Assembly: GCA_964461995.1 (NCBI GenBank)
Contig: CAYWXL010000016.1
Location: forward strand, 1-64,000
Length of the DNA stretch: 64,000 nucleotides
Reading direction: 5' to 3'
Source of the DNA: JALSRK01 sp964461995
GTDB lineage: Bacteria; Acidobacteriota; Terriglobia; Bryobacterales; Bryobacteraceae
Below, in pieces: positions 34,963 to 42,850 of the stretch; position 1 is the stretch's first letter; each line of letters opens with the position of its first letter. A program made the translations under genes and the position numbers. Under the pieces are notes generated by a model that worked only from the letters and a program-made list of their open reading frames with translations, was not told where the DNA came from and searched no databases.

Positions 34963-36549
34963 GTGTCCGAGGATAAGAAACACGGAGCGAAAGGGCGCAG
35001 CGACAAACGTGATCCTCTCGCACAGGTCGGCATTTGGCGCGTGCCGCCGATTGACCAGCTCAAGTCCGGCGTCGCCGATGCCGCAGAGGGCAAAGCCGCG
35101 CTCGAGGCAGCGAGTGAAAGCAGACTATCCCCTGAGAGCGTGAGCCCCGGGTCGAAGGGTGGCCCCGGGACGCCCGTTTCCGGAGACCGTAACGCAGCGG
35201 CGGACGCCGGCGAGTTCACCCGCATGTTCGAAGCCGGGCCCGGGAACTTGCCCACCGAACCGGCGATCCCGGCCGCCAAACCGCCGGAGCCGCCGTCCGC
35301 AGCGCCAGCCCCTGGGGAAAAGGAGGATGCCGGGGAGTTTACCCGGCTCTTCCAGGCTCCCGCAGAAGCCGGAATCTCGGCAGAACCTGGCGCGCCTGCG
35401 GAGACGCCGCCAGCGAAACCGGAGCCTTCGCCACCCCAGGTCCGGCCAGAGCGGGCGGACGCCGGCGAGTTCACCCGCATGTTCGAAGCCGCGCCCGGGA
35501 ACCTGCCCACCGAACCAGCGATCCCGGCCGCCAAACCGCCGGAGCCGCCGTCCGCAGCGCCAGCCCCTGCGGAAAAGGAGGATGCCGGGGAGTTCACCCG
35601 TCTCTTCCAGGCCTCCGTGGACTCCGGAACCTCGACAGAACCCGGCGCGCCTGCGGAGACGCCGCCAACGAAACCCGAGTCCTCGCCACCACAGGTCCAG
35701 GCAAAGCCGGAGGACGCGGGCGAATTCACGCGCATGTTCGAAGCTGCGCCGGAGAACCTGCCGACCGAACCGGCGATCCGGACCGCCGGAGCGCCGGAGC
35801 CTCCGCCCGCGCCAGCAGCTCCAGCCGGGAAAAAAGAAAACGCGGGTGAATTTACCCGCATGTTCGAGGCCGGTGAACGCCTTCCGACCCAGGACGCCGT
35901 CCCCGCGGCTCGCCCTCCGGAGAAGAAACCCGAGCCAGGGGAATTCACCCGCCTCTTCCAAGCCCCGGAAGTCCCGCGCAGCACGGCCGAGCCGGAAAAG
36001 GAAAAGCAAGAACCGGGAGAGTTTACGCGTTTGATGGAACAGGCGAGCGCTTCCGGCCCGAGCGGGCCGAAGGCCCCGGCGCAAGCAAGTCCGGGGAGTT
36101 CCTCGGAACCTGGAGAGTTCACCGGCCTGTTTCATTCGCCGTTCGCTGAAGGGGAACTGGCGCACAAAGATCTCTCGAAAGCCGCCTCTCCGCCGCCTGA
36201 GAAGAGAGAGCGGGAGCCTGGCGAATATACCCGGCTTTTCAAACTGCCGGCTCCCCCGCCAGCCTCGGCGAGCGCCGATGCCACCCAGGCGTTCGTCTCC
36301 GAACCGGTGGAGGAGCCGGTGGAAGAAATCGTCGAAGAAGAGGGTCCGAGTGACTTTACGCGCATCATTCAGGCGGGGTCAATGGCCGGCGAACAAGAAG
36401 ATTCGGCGCCGGCTGATAACGCGGAGAAAGAGGACGAACTGGAACCAGCGCCGCAGCGAAAAGGCATGCCGGTTTGGCTGATCGTTTCGCTCATCGTGCT
36501 CGGCGTGGCGGCGGTGGGCGTCATCTTGTATTTCGTGCTGAAGAGCTAA
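34963..36549 (+). CDS. Tail-anchored protein with eleven GEFTR-type motifs
   Basis: 528 residues, low-complexity Pro/Ala/Glu-rich, predicted mostly disordered. Eleven copies of a short motif, consensus GEFTR(M/L)F(E/Q)A, start near residues 83, 124, 168, 209, 253, 295, 326, 352, 384, 420 and 463; the last is the divergent SDFTRIIQA. The first copies repeat as an exact 85-residue double unit. The C-terminus (about 502-526) is one membrane helix after a basic RKG, giving a tail anchor with the repeats in the cytoplasm. No known domain was recognised. GTG start with GGGGAG 7 nt upstream. It diverges from the tssKLM-kinase operon, so it may be a T6SS-linked scaffold or a substrate of the adjacent kinase; that is inference. 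Confidence 0.8.
   Translation: MSEDKKHGAKGRSDKRDPLAQVGIWRVPPIDQLKSGVADAAEGKAALEAASESRLSPESVSPGSKGGPGTPVSGDRNAAADAGEFTRMFEAGPGNLPTEPAIPAAKPPEPPSAAPAPGEKEDAGEFTRLFQAPAEAGISAEPGAPAETPPAKPEPSPPQVRPERADAGEFTRMFEAAPGNLPTEPAIPAAKPPEPPSAAPAPAEKEDAGEFTRLFQASVDSGTSTEPGAPAETPPTKPESSPPQVQAKPEDAGEFTRMFEAAPENLPTEPAIRTAGAPEPPPAPAAPAGKKENAGEFTRMFEAGERLPTQDAVPAARPPEKKPEPGEFTRLFQAPEVPRSTAEPEKEKQEPGEFTRLMEQASASGPSGPKAPAQASPGSSSEPGEFTGLFHSPFAEGELAHKDLSKAASPPPEKREREPGEYTRLFKLPAPPPASASADATQAFVSEPVEEPVEEIVEEEGPSDFTRIIQAGSMAGEQEDSAPADNAEKEDELEPAPQRKGMPVWLIVSLIVLGVAAVGVILYFVLKS
35203..35712 (+). repeat. Two 255-bp in-frame tandem repeat units
   Basis: The codons for residues 81-165 and 166-250 of the GEFTR protein form two near-identical 255-bp copies. 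Stretches such as the DNA for GEFTRMFEA and for LPTEPAIPAAKPPEP repeat almost unchanged. A third, more diverged half-unit follows. This points to recent in-frame duplication and possible copy-number variation between strains. Confidence 0.8.
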
Positions 36550-36571
36550 GCCCCCGGAAGGTACTGAAACG

Positions 36572-38086
36572 TTGCTTCCCCTGCAGCTTGGGTCCCCCGA
36601 CGACTTCGAGGTTGTCCGCAACTTCCTGATGGAGTCGGAGTTCACGGCGCGGCGGCTGTGTGAGTTGCTCGGAGTGGAAGCTCTGCACGAAGTGTTGGGC
36701 GGCAAAGGTAGCCCTCGGGATTCGGAACGTGAATCCCGGCTCGGGGTTTTGGCGGAGCTGTTCGTCCTCGGCAGGTATGTGGCGTCCACACGGTGGAAAG
36801 CGGCGGTTCCCGATCGGGTCTCTGAGGCGATGGCGCGGCTCGGACTGATCGAGAGCGGTCCTGGGCCGGACGGCCGCCTGGTGTCCCCCGTCATGCTGGC
36901 GCCGTCGGAGGGGCTCGTGCTTGTTTCGGACCGGCATTGCTCACCGGACCGCCGGGCCTTCCGGGCGCCGCAAGACGCGGTCTATCCGGCGGTGACCAAA
37001 GCCACCGGCGAGTTTCTTCGTCTCCTGCCGGGAACGCTTTGCCGGCGGCTCCTGGATCTTTGCTGCGGAACAGGAGTGGCCGCCATTCTTGCGGCGGCCA
37101 CGGGACGGGCCGAACAGGCCTGGGCAGCCGACATATTGCCCCGCGCGGCCCACTTCGCGCGATTCAACAGCCGCTTGAACGGCACGGACAACGTGACGGT
37201 TGTCGAAGGCGATCTTTACGAACCCGTCGCCGGGCTGGAATTTGACCGCATCGTGGCCCACCCGCCTTACGTTCCAGCGTTGCAGTCCCAGTGGGTTTTC
37301 CGGGACGCAGGAGAGACGGGTGAAGAGATTTCCCGTGGGATCGTGAGAGGCTGCCGGGAGGCGCTCGCCCCGGGAGGCCGTTGCTATTGTCTAACGACAG
37401 GGTTGGACCTGGAAGACAGCGCTTTCGAAGAGCGGGTGCGGGGATGGCTCGGCGAAGAATCCGGCTCTTTTGATCTGTTGCTCGTCGAAATCGACACGTT
37501 CCCGCCCGAAGCGATGGTTTCGAGCCTGGCGCTGCGAGGACAACGGACTCCCCAGGAGGCGCGGCAGCTCCTGGAGCATTTCCGAAGGCTTGGCGTCCGC
37601 GCCTTCTGCCACGGCATGTTGGTCCTGCAGAAAAAGGCCGCCCCGGCGCGGCCATCGTTTGCCGAACGCTACACGGCAGGCCCATTGACGGGGGCGCCGG
37701 AGATCGAGTGGCTGATGAGCTGGCTTTCGAACGCCACGGCGCCAGGCTTCGAGGAAACGCTGTTGTCGTCCGTCTACCGAGCCTCGCCTCGTATCGTGAT
37801 GGCGCTGCTGCACCGCTTCGATCAAGGCAGACTGGCCGTTTCGGAGATCCGGCTGGAAACCGACTACCCGTTCCGGGTCGAGACCCGGATCCAACCCTGG
37901 ACGGCGCAAATGCTGGCCGAGTGCGCACGGCCGCGAACCGGCCGGGAAATCTACGAGTTCTGCCGTAAGCAAGGGTTGATCCATGAGGGGATCAGCGCGG
38001 TAGAGTTCACCGCGCTATTGCGCTCCCTGGTGGGCGGAGGCTTTCTCGAAATGGAGGGTTTCAGGACGCCCGCGGCAGAAGAATGA
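36572..38086 (+). CDS. Class I SAM-dependent methyltransferase (small-MTase/RlmG-like)
   Basis: 504 residues. An N-terminal domain of about 150 residues precedes the Rossmann methyltransferase core. Motif I is LLDLCCGTGVAAILAA, acidic motif II is AADILPRA, and motif IV reads AHPPYVP, where N6-adenine/N2-guanine or glutamine methyltransferases have NPPY; the Asn is His here. A C-terminal domain of about 150 residues resembles a winged helix. The substrate (rRNA base or protein Gln) is undetermined. TTG start at 36572 with GGAAGG upstream, 22 bp after the GEFTR gene, so the two are likely co-transcribed. Its 3' end overlaps the convergent second tssK by 26 bp. Confidence 0.75.
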   Translation: MLPLQLGSPDDFEVVRNFLMESEFTARRLCELLGVEALHEVLGGKGSPRDSERESRLGVLAELFVLGRYVASTRWKAAVPDRVSEAMARLGLIESGPGPDGRLVSPVMLAPSEGLVLVSDRHCSPDRRAFRAPQDAVYPAVTKATGEFLRLLPGTLCRRLLDLCCGTGVAAILAAATGRAEQAWAADILPRAAHFARFNSRLNGTDNVTVVEGDLYEPVAGLEFDRIVAHPPYVPALQSQWVFRDAGETGEEISRGIVRGCREALAPGGRCYCLTTGLDLEDSAFEERVRGWLGEESGSFDLLLVEIDTFPPEAMVSSLALRGQRTPQEARQLLEHFRRLGVRAFCHGMLVLQKKAAPARPSFAERYTAGPLTGAPEIEWLMSWLSNATAPGFEETLLSSVYRASPRIVMALLHRFDQGRLAVSEIRLETDYPFRVETRIQPWTAQMLAECARPRTGREIYEFCRKQGLIHEGISAVEFTALLRSLVGGGFLEMEGFRTPAAEE

Positions 38087-39416
38087 CCAGCTCGAGCTGG
38101 GGGTCGGGGAAATCGCCGGGCACATAGGCCGCCAGGTTCCGCGCCCGTCCGATTGCCTCCCAGGCCAGGCCTGACTGGTTCAGGCTGAAGTACTGGTAAT
38201 TCAACTTGACCGGGATGGCGCTAGGCGGACGGGGCACGTGGGTGAGTTGGACGCCTGGCAAGGCCTGTTTCACCAGATGCTCGATGTGGCTGGCTGAACA
38301 GACCTTGACAAGCTGCGGCGCCTTGGCGATCAGGTCCGCTTCGCCCATATCGGCCTTGATGGCCAGATACATCTTCGTGTTCTGTAAATAGCGGTCGTCG
38401 TCGAGGGCCGTGGCCCAGATGGAAGGCTGCACGAGTTTCAGCGGCAGGGCGACGAAGTTCGCCGGAATCACGGTCTCGAGCAGCCGGCGCAGGATCTCAT
38501 CCAGACGGCCGAAGCATTCACCGAGATTGTCGTGGTCGTAGACCGGCAGGTCCCGGGGCCGGACTTCCAGAGAAAACGTGGTGAGCGCCCCGGCCAGGCC
38601 GAGCATCAGCTCGAACAAGGCCTCAGGGTGGCCCCGCCTCGTCTCGAAAATGTGCCGGATCAGCGGCAAGTGAGTGTTCACCGTGTATAGCAACCAGAAG
38701 TGGGCCACATCGGAGGCGGTGAATTCCGCCAGACTCTGGTTTTTCTGCCGCCGCGTGCCGGAAAGCTGGGCGCTCTTGGCGGTAAGGATCTCAACCAGGC
38801 GCCGGGCGACCGACACCAGGAAGCTGCTGGCGCCGATGTCGAGCAGCGGGGGCACGAACTGCGCATCCAACTCGTAGGTTCCGCCCTCGGTCTTGCGCAC
38901 CCGGGCAATTTTCAGGGCCGGGGCGCCCCGGCGGACCTCGTTTTCGGCCAGCAACCGGAAGTTCTTGCGGGCGATCTGCAGAGGCTTCTCCGTGCGCGCT
39001 GATAGCTCGTCCCGGACCGTCGCGACTTCGGCGATGTAACGCGTGTCGGCGCCGCTCGAGTCTGAGGAGATATTCAATCCGCGGTCCAAGTGCGGCGGAA
39101 TCGCCAGGGCGAACACCACCTCGTCCACGCCTTTCTCGAAATACGGCTCCAGCGCCTTGGGAGCCGGCGGGGGATCCGAATCCGGGATATCGAACAGCAG
39201 GCCGTCCGGGAAGATACCGCGGGCCGCAGCGACGGTGAGGTTTCCTCCCGCGAGAGGCTCCTGGGAAATCTGGAGGTCGAGGAAACCCCACGGGCGGAAG
39301 TTGAGCGCCTCGAGCCGGAACTGAAGCGAGCTCTCAGCGTACCGGTCCTGGAGCTGCAGATGCTGGGGGGTGAGAAACGTCCCCTTGGACCAGATCACCG
39401 GCTGCAGGCGCTTCAT
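38061..39416 (-). CDS. tssK: Type VI secretion baseplate protein TssK (copy 2, divergent)
   Basis: 451 residues with the same family pattern as copy 1 (VIWSKGTFLTPQHLQLQ, GIFPDGLLFDIPDSD, YDHDNLGECFGRLDEI, LPGVQLTHVPRPPSA), but clearly different along its length, so not a recent duplication. No other tss gene lies beside it; neighbours are the methyltransferase (convergent, 26-bp overlap) and, upstream on the same strand, a superoxide dismutase. It could serve a second T6SS whose genes are elsewhere, or form mixed baseplates with copy 1. A TssK-like adaptor for another complex is possible. ATG at 39416. Confidence 0.9.
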   Translation of the reverse strand: MKRLQPVIWSKGTFLTPQHLQLQDRYAESSLQFRLEALNFRPWGFLDLQISQEPLAGGNLTVAAARGIFPDGLLFDIPDSDPPPAPKALEPYFEKGVDEVVFALAIPPHLDRGLNISSDSSGADTRYIAEVATVRDELSARTEKPLQIARKNFRLLAENEVRRGAPALKIARVRKTEGGTYELDAQFVPPLLDIGASSFLVSVARRLVEILTAKSAQLSGTRRQKNQSLAEFTASDVAHFWLLYTVNTHLPLIRHIFETRRGHPEALFELMLGLAGALTTFSLEVRPRDLPVYDHDNLGECFGRLDEILRRLLETVIPANFVALPLKLVQPSIWATALDDDRYLQNTKMYLAIKADMGEADLIAKAPQLVKVCSASHIEHLVKQALPGVQLTHVPRPPSAIPVKLNYQYFSLNQSGLAWEAIGRARNLAAYVPGDFPDPQLELVILLPRAS

Positions 39417-39466
39417 TTCAATCCAACACTACCATAACAAACCCGCTGTAAGGCCTTGAATACGAA

Positions 39467-39496
39467 GGCGCCGCCGAACCAGAGTCCGGCGGCGCC
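39467..39496 (-). terminator. Hairpin terminator after the superoxide dismutase gene
   Basis: A perfect 10-bp stem, GGCGCCGCCG/CGGCGGCGCC, with a 10-nt loop, 42 bp past the dismutase stop. On the minus strand it is followed by TTCGTATTCAAGG, only weakly T-rich. It separates the dismutase from the second tssK. Confidence 0.55.
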
Positions 39497-39537
39497 CCTG
39501 CTGTTTCCGGCCCGTGCGGCGCCGGCGAAAGCCCGTG

Positions 39538-40149
39538 TTATTTGTTCTCGTTGAAGCGCTGCTCAACGGCAGGCCAGTTCACGACGTTCCACCAGGCCGC
39601 GATATATTCGGGACGGCGGTTCTGATACTTGAGATAGTAGGCGTGCTCCCAGACGTCGAGGCCCAGGATCGGCACGTGGCCCTGCAGGATCGGGGAGTCC
39701 TGGTTCGCGGTGGAGTAAAGGTCGAGCTTGCCGTCGGCGATGACCAGCCAAGCCCAACCCGAGCCGAACCGGGTGGCCGCGGCGGTGGAGAACTTGTCTT
39801 TGAAGTTCTCGAAGCTGCCAAAGGTACTCCGGATCGCCTCAGCCAACGCCCCGGACGGCTGCCCTCCGGCGTTCGGACCCATGATCGTCCAGAACAGACT
39901 ATGGTTGGCGTGCCCACCGCCGTTGTTCCGCACCGCCGTCCGAATCGCCTCCGGAACCTTCGCGCAGTTGTCCGCCAGAAGCTCTTCAACGGCCAGGCCG
40001 GCCAGATCCGGCGCCTGCTCGAGAGCTTTGTTGACGTTGTTCACATACGCGGCATGATGCTTGCCGTGATGGATTTCCATCGTCCGGGCATCGATGCTGG
40101 GCTCCAGCGCGTCGAACGGGTACGGCAGAGCGGGAAGTGTAAAAGGCAT
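39538..40149 (-). CDS. sodA: Superoxide dismutase, Mn-type (Fe/Mn family)
   Basis: 203 residues, full length. Metal ligands His27 (MEIHHGKHH), His83 (ANHSLFW), Asp165 and His169 (LDVWEHAYY) are all present. The second-shell Gln is at about 150 in TANQDSP, with Gly-rich GPNAGGQP, which favours the manganese type; cambialistic use cannot be excluded. No signal peptide, so cytoplasmic, converting superoxide to peroxide and oxygen. ATG at 40149 with AGGAGG 6 nt upstream. Its upstream region holds an 11-bp palindrome that may be an operator. Confidence 0.95.
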   Translation of the reverse strand: MPFTLPALPYPFDALEPSIDARTMEIHHGKHHAAYVNNVNKALEQAPDLAGLAVEELLADNCAKVPEAIRTAVRNNGGGHANHSLFWTIMGPNAGGQPSGALAEAIRSTFGSFENFKDKFSTAAATRFGSGWAWLVIADGKLDLYSTANQDSPILQGHVPILGLDVWEHAYYLKYQNRRPEYIAAWWNVVNWPAVEQRFNENK

Positions 40150-40166
40150 GTCACCCTCCTAAACAG

Positions 40167-40177
40167 TTGAATTTCAA
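40167..40177. promoter_or_regulatory. Palindrome upstream of the superoxide dismutase gene
   Basis: TTGAA-T-TTCAA, a perfect inverted repeat in an AT-rich stretch (40160-40200), 18 bp before the dismutase ATG. It is placed where an operator or the early transcribed leader would be. No regulator is identified. Confidence 0.35.
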
Positions 40178-40256
40178 TCAACGAATCAATCGTTATCTCT
40201 TGTTTAGATGAGGAATGGGGCAATCGGTCGCGGGAACTTTGGCGAGGCCGGACGGT

Positions 40257-41894
40257 TCAGGGGACCAGACGAATATTGATCATCAGGTCGTCGCCCTCGC
40301 GCACCTCGATGCTCTTGCCGGCCTCGCGGCAAGCGTCAAGGCTCTCGATGGCGTAGATTTCGCAAGGAGGCTCGTCCCACCAGGCCAAGAGCGTGTAATG
40401 GCCCGGCGCCACTCCCCGGAACTCAAAGATTCCGTAAGCGTCCGTGGTGCCTACTTTGTAGTACTGAATCCGGCCGCGGGCAGGATCCGGCAGCAACACG
40501 ACGGTGGCCCCCAGGGCTACTTTGGTCGAAGATGCCGCTACTTCGCCGCGAACCGTGGCGCCCCGCGTGCTGAACTTCAACTCCATCGGCGGCAGGTTTC
40601 CCGTTTCCGCCTGGAACCCTGTGCGTAACACGTCGAACCCGCCAATGCGGGCGCTCTGCAAGTACACATTCGGCGGTCCGTCGAGCAGGAACACGTCGTA
40701 AGTTTCGCCCGGAACGAACTCCACTTCGAAAGAGCCGTCTTTGCTGACTGCTCCACTCGTCGCCGGCACCGAATCGCTGGCCGGCTCCAGCGTGACCCGG
40801 AAAAGGGACAACGGGAAATCGATGGTGTCGTCGGTGACAACCTTTCCTCGCAAGGTGCGGTAGGGCTCGGCGGTGACCGACAGCATGTCAATGTCGGCGC
40901 CGGAGACAGTGACGGGCTGCCTCCCGGTGAGACGAACGCCGTTCTCGTTGGCGTTGACGATCAGGACGTAAGAGCCGGGCGTCACTCCGAGGACTTCGAA
41001 GCCGCCGTCGGGCCGGGCGCGAACCGCCGCCGGGGCGTCTACCAGAATCTCGGCGATCGGAGAGGGTTGCCGCAAGCGGATGTCGGCTCCAACGACGACG
41101 TTGCCGGTGACGGCGCTCACGACGCGTCCCCGAATCCGCGCCACCCGGGTCCGCACCAAAGTAATATCGATGTGCTCGAGCTCCTCGCTATGGCGGAGCC
41201 GGACCGGCAAGGCTTCCAGCATCCGGTGCGTGGACGGGTAAAAGGTGGTGACGAAGCGCTCTTCGGGGACCGGCAGCCCGTTCTCGTCGAGTTGCCGCTG
41301 CTCCCGCACCCCGGGGCCGGGATCCGGAGGCGAGTAGGCGGCGACGATGTAGTACCTTCCGGGGGGCAGCCCGTAGATGCGGTAAATGCCGCGGTCGTCG
41401 GTGCGCGTGGCGCCAGCGAGCTGGAAGCCGTGACGCCCCCGGTAGTAATACTCTCGGAAAAACTGGACCGGCACTCCCACCGCAGGCTCCCCGTCGCCGA
41501 AGTCCACCTTGCCGGAGATCACCCCCGCCGGACGAAGCCGGATCACGATGTTCTCCAGCTTCTCGCCGGGCATCAATCCGAAGACGTAAGGGAGCCGCGT
41601 GAACTCGGTCTCGGCGAAAGTCGCCGGCAGATAACCGGCGTGCTGCGCCCGGATCGAGTAATAGCCGGAAGGAAGTTGGCGAAACAGAAACCGGCCGTCC
41701 CGGCCGGTAACCGTGGCCACCGCGGTCGTCTCAGCCGACACAGGCTGGAGAACGACTTGGACGCGCGGAATAGGGCGCCCGCTCTCGTAGTGAACCACCC
41801 TGCCAGAGATCGAACCGCGCGCGTTGGGATCTGGCGGGTACTGAGCCGCCAGTAACCCGGCGACCGCCGCCCCCGCTAGAAATCGGCGCCACAT
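40257..41894 (-). CDS. Secreted protein with carboxypeptidase-regulatory-like domains
   Basis: 545 residues. A signal peptide opens at MWRRFLAGAAVAGLLAAQ. Repeated beta-sandwich modules follow with the pattern GxVxxxxxGxPIPxxxVxL...DxxGxFxxxxLPPGxYxxxA: at about 30-110 (SGRVVHYESGRPIPRVQV), 120-200 (GKVDFGDGEPAVGV; DDRGIYRIYGLPPGRYYI), and later copies ending GIFEFRGVAPGHYTLLAW. These CarboxypepD_reg-type folds are common in large secreted Acidobacteriota proteins, as transthyretin-like structural modules without enzymatic residues. The ATG at 41894 gives the signal peptide; the frame continues upstream without a better start. It stands alone, with the dismutase downstream on the same strand. 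Confidence 0.78.
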   Translation of the reverse strand: MWRRFLAGAAVAGLLAAQYPPDPNARGSISGRVVHYESGRPIPRVQVVLQPVSAETTAVATVTGRDGRFLFRQLPSGYYSIRAQHAGYLPATFAETEFTRLPYVFGLMPGEKLENIVIRLRPAGVISGKVDFGDGEPAVGVPVQFFREYYYRGRHGFQLAGATRTDDRGIYRIYGLPPGRYYIVAAYSPPDPGPGVREQRQLDENGLPVPEERFVTTFYPSTHRMLEALPVRLRHSEELEHIDITLVRTRVARIRGRVVSAVTGNVVVGADIRLRQPSPIAEILVDAPAAVRARPDGGFEVLGVTPGSYVLIVNANENGVRLTGRQPVTVSGADIDMLSVTAEPYRTLRGKVVTDDTIDFPLSLFRVTLEPASDSVPATSGAVSKDGSFEVEFVPGETYDVFLLDGPPNVYLQSARIGGFDVLRTGFQAETGNLPPMELKFSTRGATVRGEVAASSTKVALGATVVLLPDPARGRIQYYKVGTTDAYGIFEFRGVAPGHYTLLAWWDEPPCEIYAIESLDACREAGKSIEVREGDDLMINIRLVP

Positions 41895-41971
41895 CTGATT
41901 CCAGAAATAGCAGAAACGCCACTGCCGCCGGCCGGAAGGTCTCCGGAGGGCCGGTGAACTGCCCCAGCGCG

Positions 41972-42586
41972 TCACGCCGCTTTCCGGTGAGAGCCGACGC
42001 GCTTACCCCCGAGGACGAGTTCCAGACGGGCCAGGTTCGAATGAAATTCCGCCGCCCAAGCGTTCGTCTCCTCCTCCACGGTACGCCGCATCGCCTCCGA
42101 CGTTTCCTGGCAGAGCCGCAACAATTCCCCAGCCTGCTCGCGAGAAGTTTGGACGGCGGCGAGCCGGGCCCATTCGTAACGAAACCGCTCGAGTTGGGAC
42201 TCCAGGGTAAGCGCGGCCTTCACGTACCGCAGCCACGTGCTCGAGCACCCGAAAAACCGGTCGAACGCCAAGCACGCGCCCGCCAGCCCGATGAAGAAGT
42301 ACCCCGCCCCGCCCGGGTGGACCCCATCGCCCGGGAACAGACCGGGCAGCGCCGGCCCGGCCAGAGGCGCCAGGCCACCGCAGAAGAACAATAGCAACGC
42401 CGCAGCCCGCAGCCCGCGTGACATTTGCGCCTTCGGCCGTTTTTTGGAGTAATACCAGTCGATCTGCCGCTGCGCCGTGAACTCCAAGTACTCGGCCACT
42501 TTGACCAGTGACGCGCCGGTTGCGTTTCCCGTCCAAGAAAGAGAGACCGGAGAGACCGGCCCGGCAAGTGTACTTCGCCCCTTCAT
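41972..42586 (-). CDS. SLATT-domain two-TM protein (orphan predicted effector)
   Basis: 204 residues. An amphipathic lead (VAEYLEFTAQRQIDWYYSKK) is followed by two membrane helices (about residues 70-90, LRAAALLLFFCGGL, and 105-125, GYFFIGLAGACLAFDRFFG), then a long helical tail with LESQLERFRYEW. This order matches the SLATT domain, predicted to form pores in nucleotide-signal-dependent defence systems (Burroughs and colleagues). No CD-NTase, SLOG or other partner is adjacent, so it is an orphan or acts with distant genes. The ATG at 42586 has GAGGA 6 nt upstream; upstream frame sequence looks non-coding. Divergent from the penicillin-binding protein operon. Confidence 0.72.
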   Translation of the reverse strand: MKGRSTLAGPVSPVSLSWTGNATGASLVKVAEYLEFTAQRQIDWYYSKKRPKAQMSRGLRAAALLLFFCGGLAPLAGPALPGLFPGDGVHPGGAGYFFIGLAGACLAFDRFFGCSSTWLRYVKAALTLESQLERFRYEWARLAAVQTSREQAGELLRLCQETSEAMRRTVEEETNAWAAEFHSNLARLELVLGGKRVGSHRKAA

Positions 42587-42850
42587 CGCTGTTCCTCGCT
42601 GGAATGGAGTGGCGCTGGAGCCAGCGGCGGGAGAAATCGGCCCCAGCCCGAGAAGAATCCGCCCGGATCCCTCCCGGGCTCCGAATATATCACGGCCGCC
42701 GCGCAGGGATACCGAACCGGCGCATCCGCGGAGGTTTTCGGCCATAGCGGCGTTGGCCCACACACCGCGAAGCGAGCGGGAGCACCGGGGCGCTAGGCAC
42801 TTTCCAACCGGGGACGGTGTCTGTTCCTACGAGGGGGGAAGTTACGCCTG

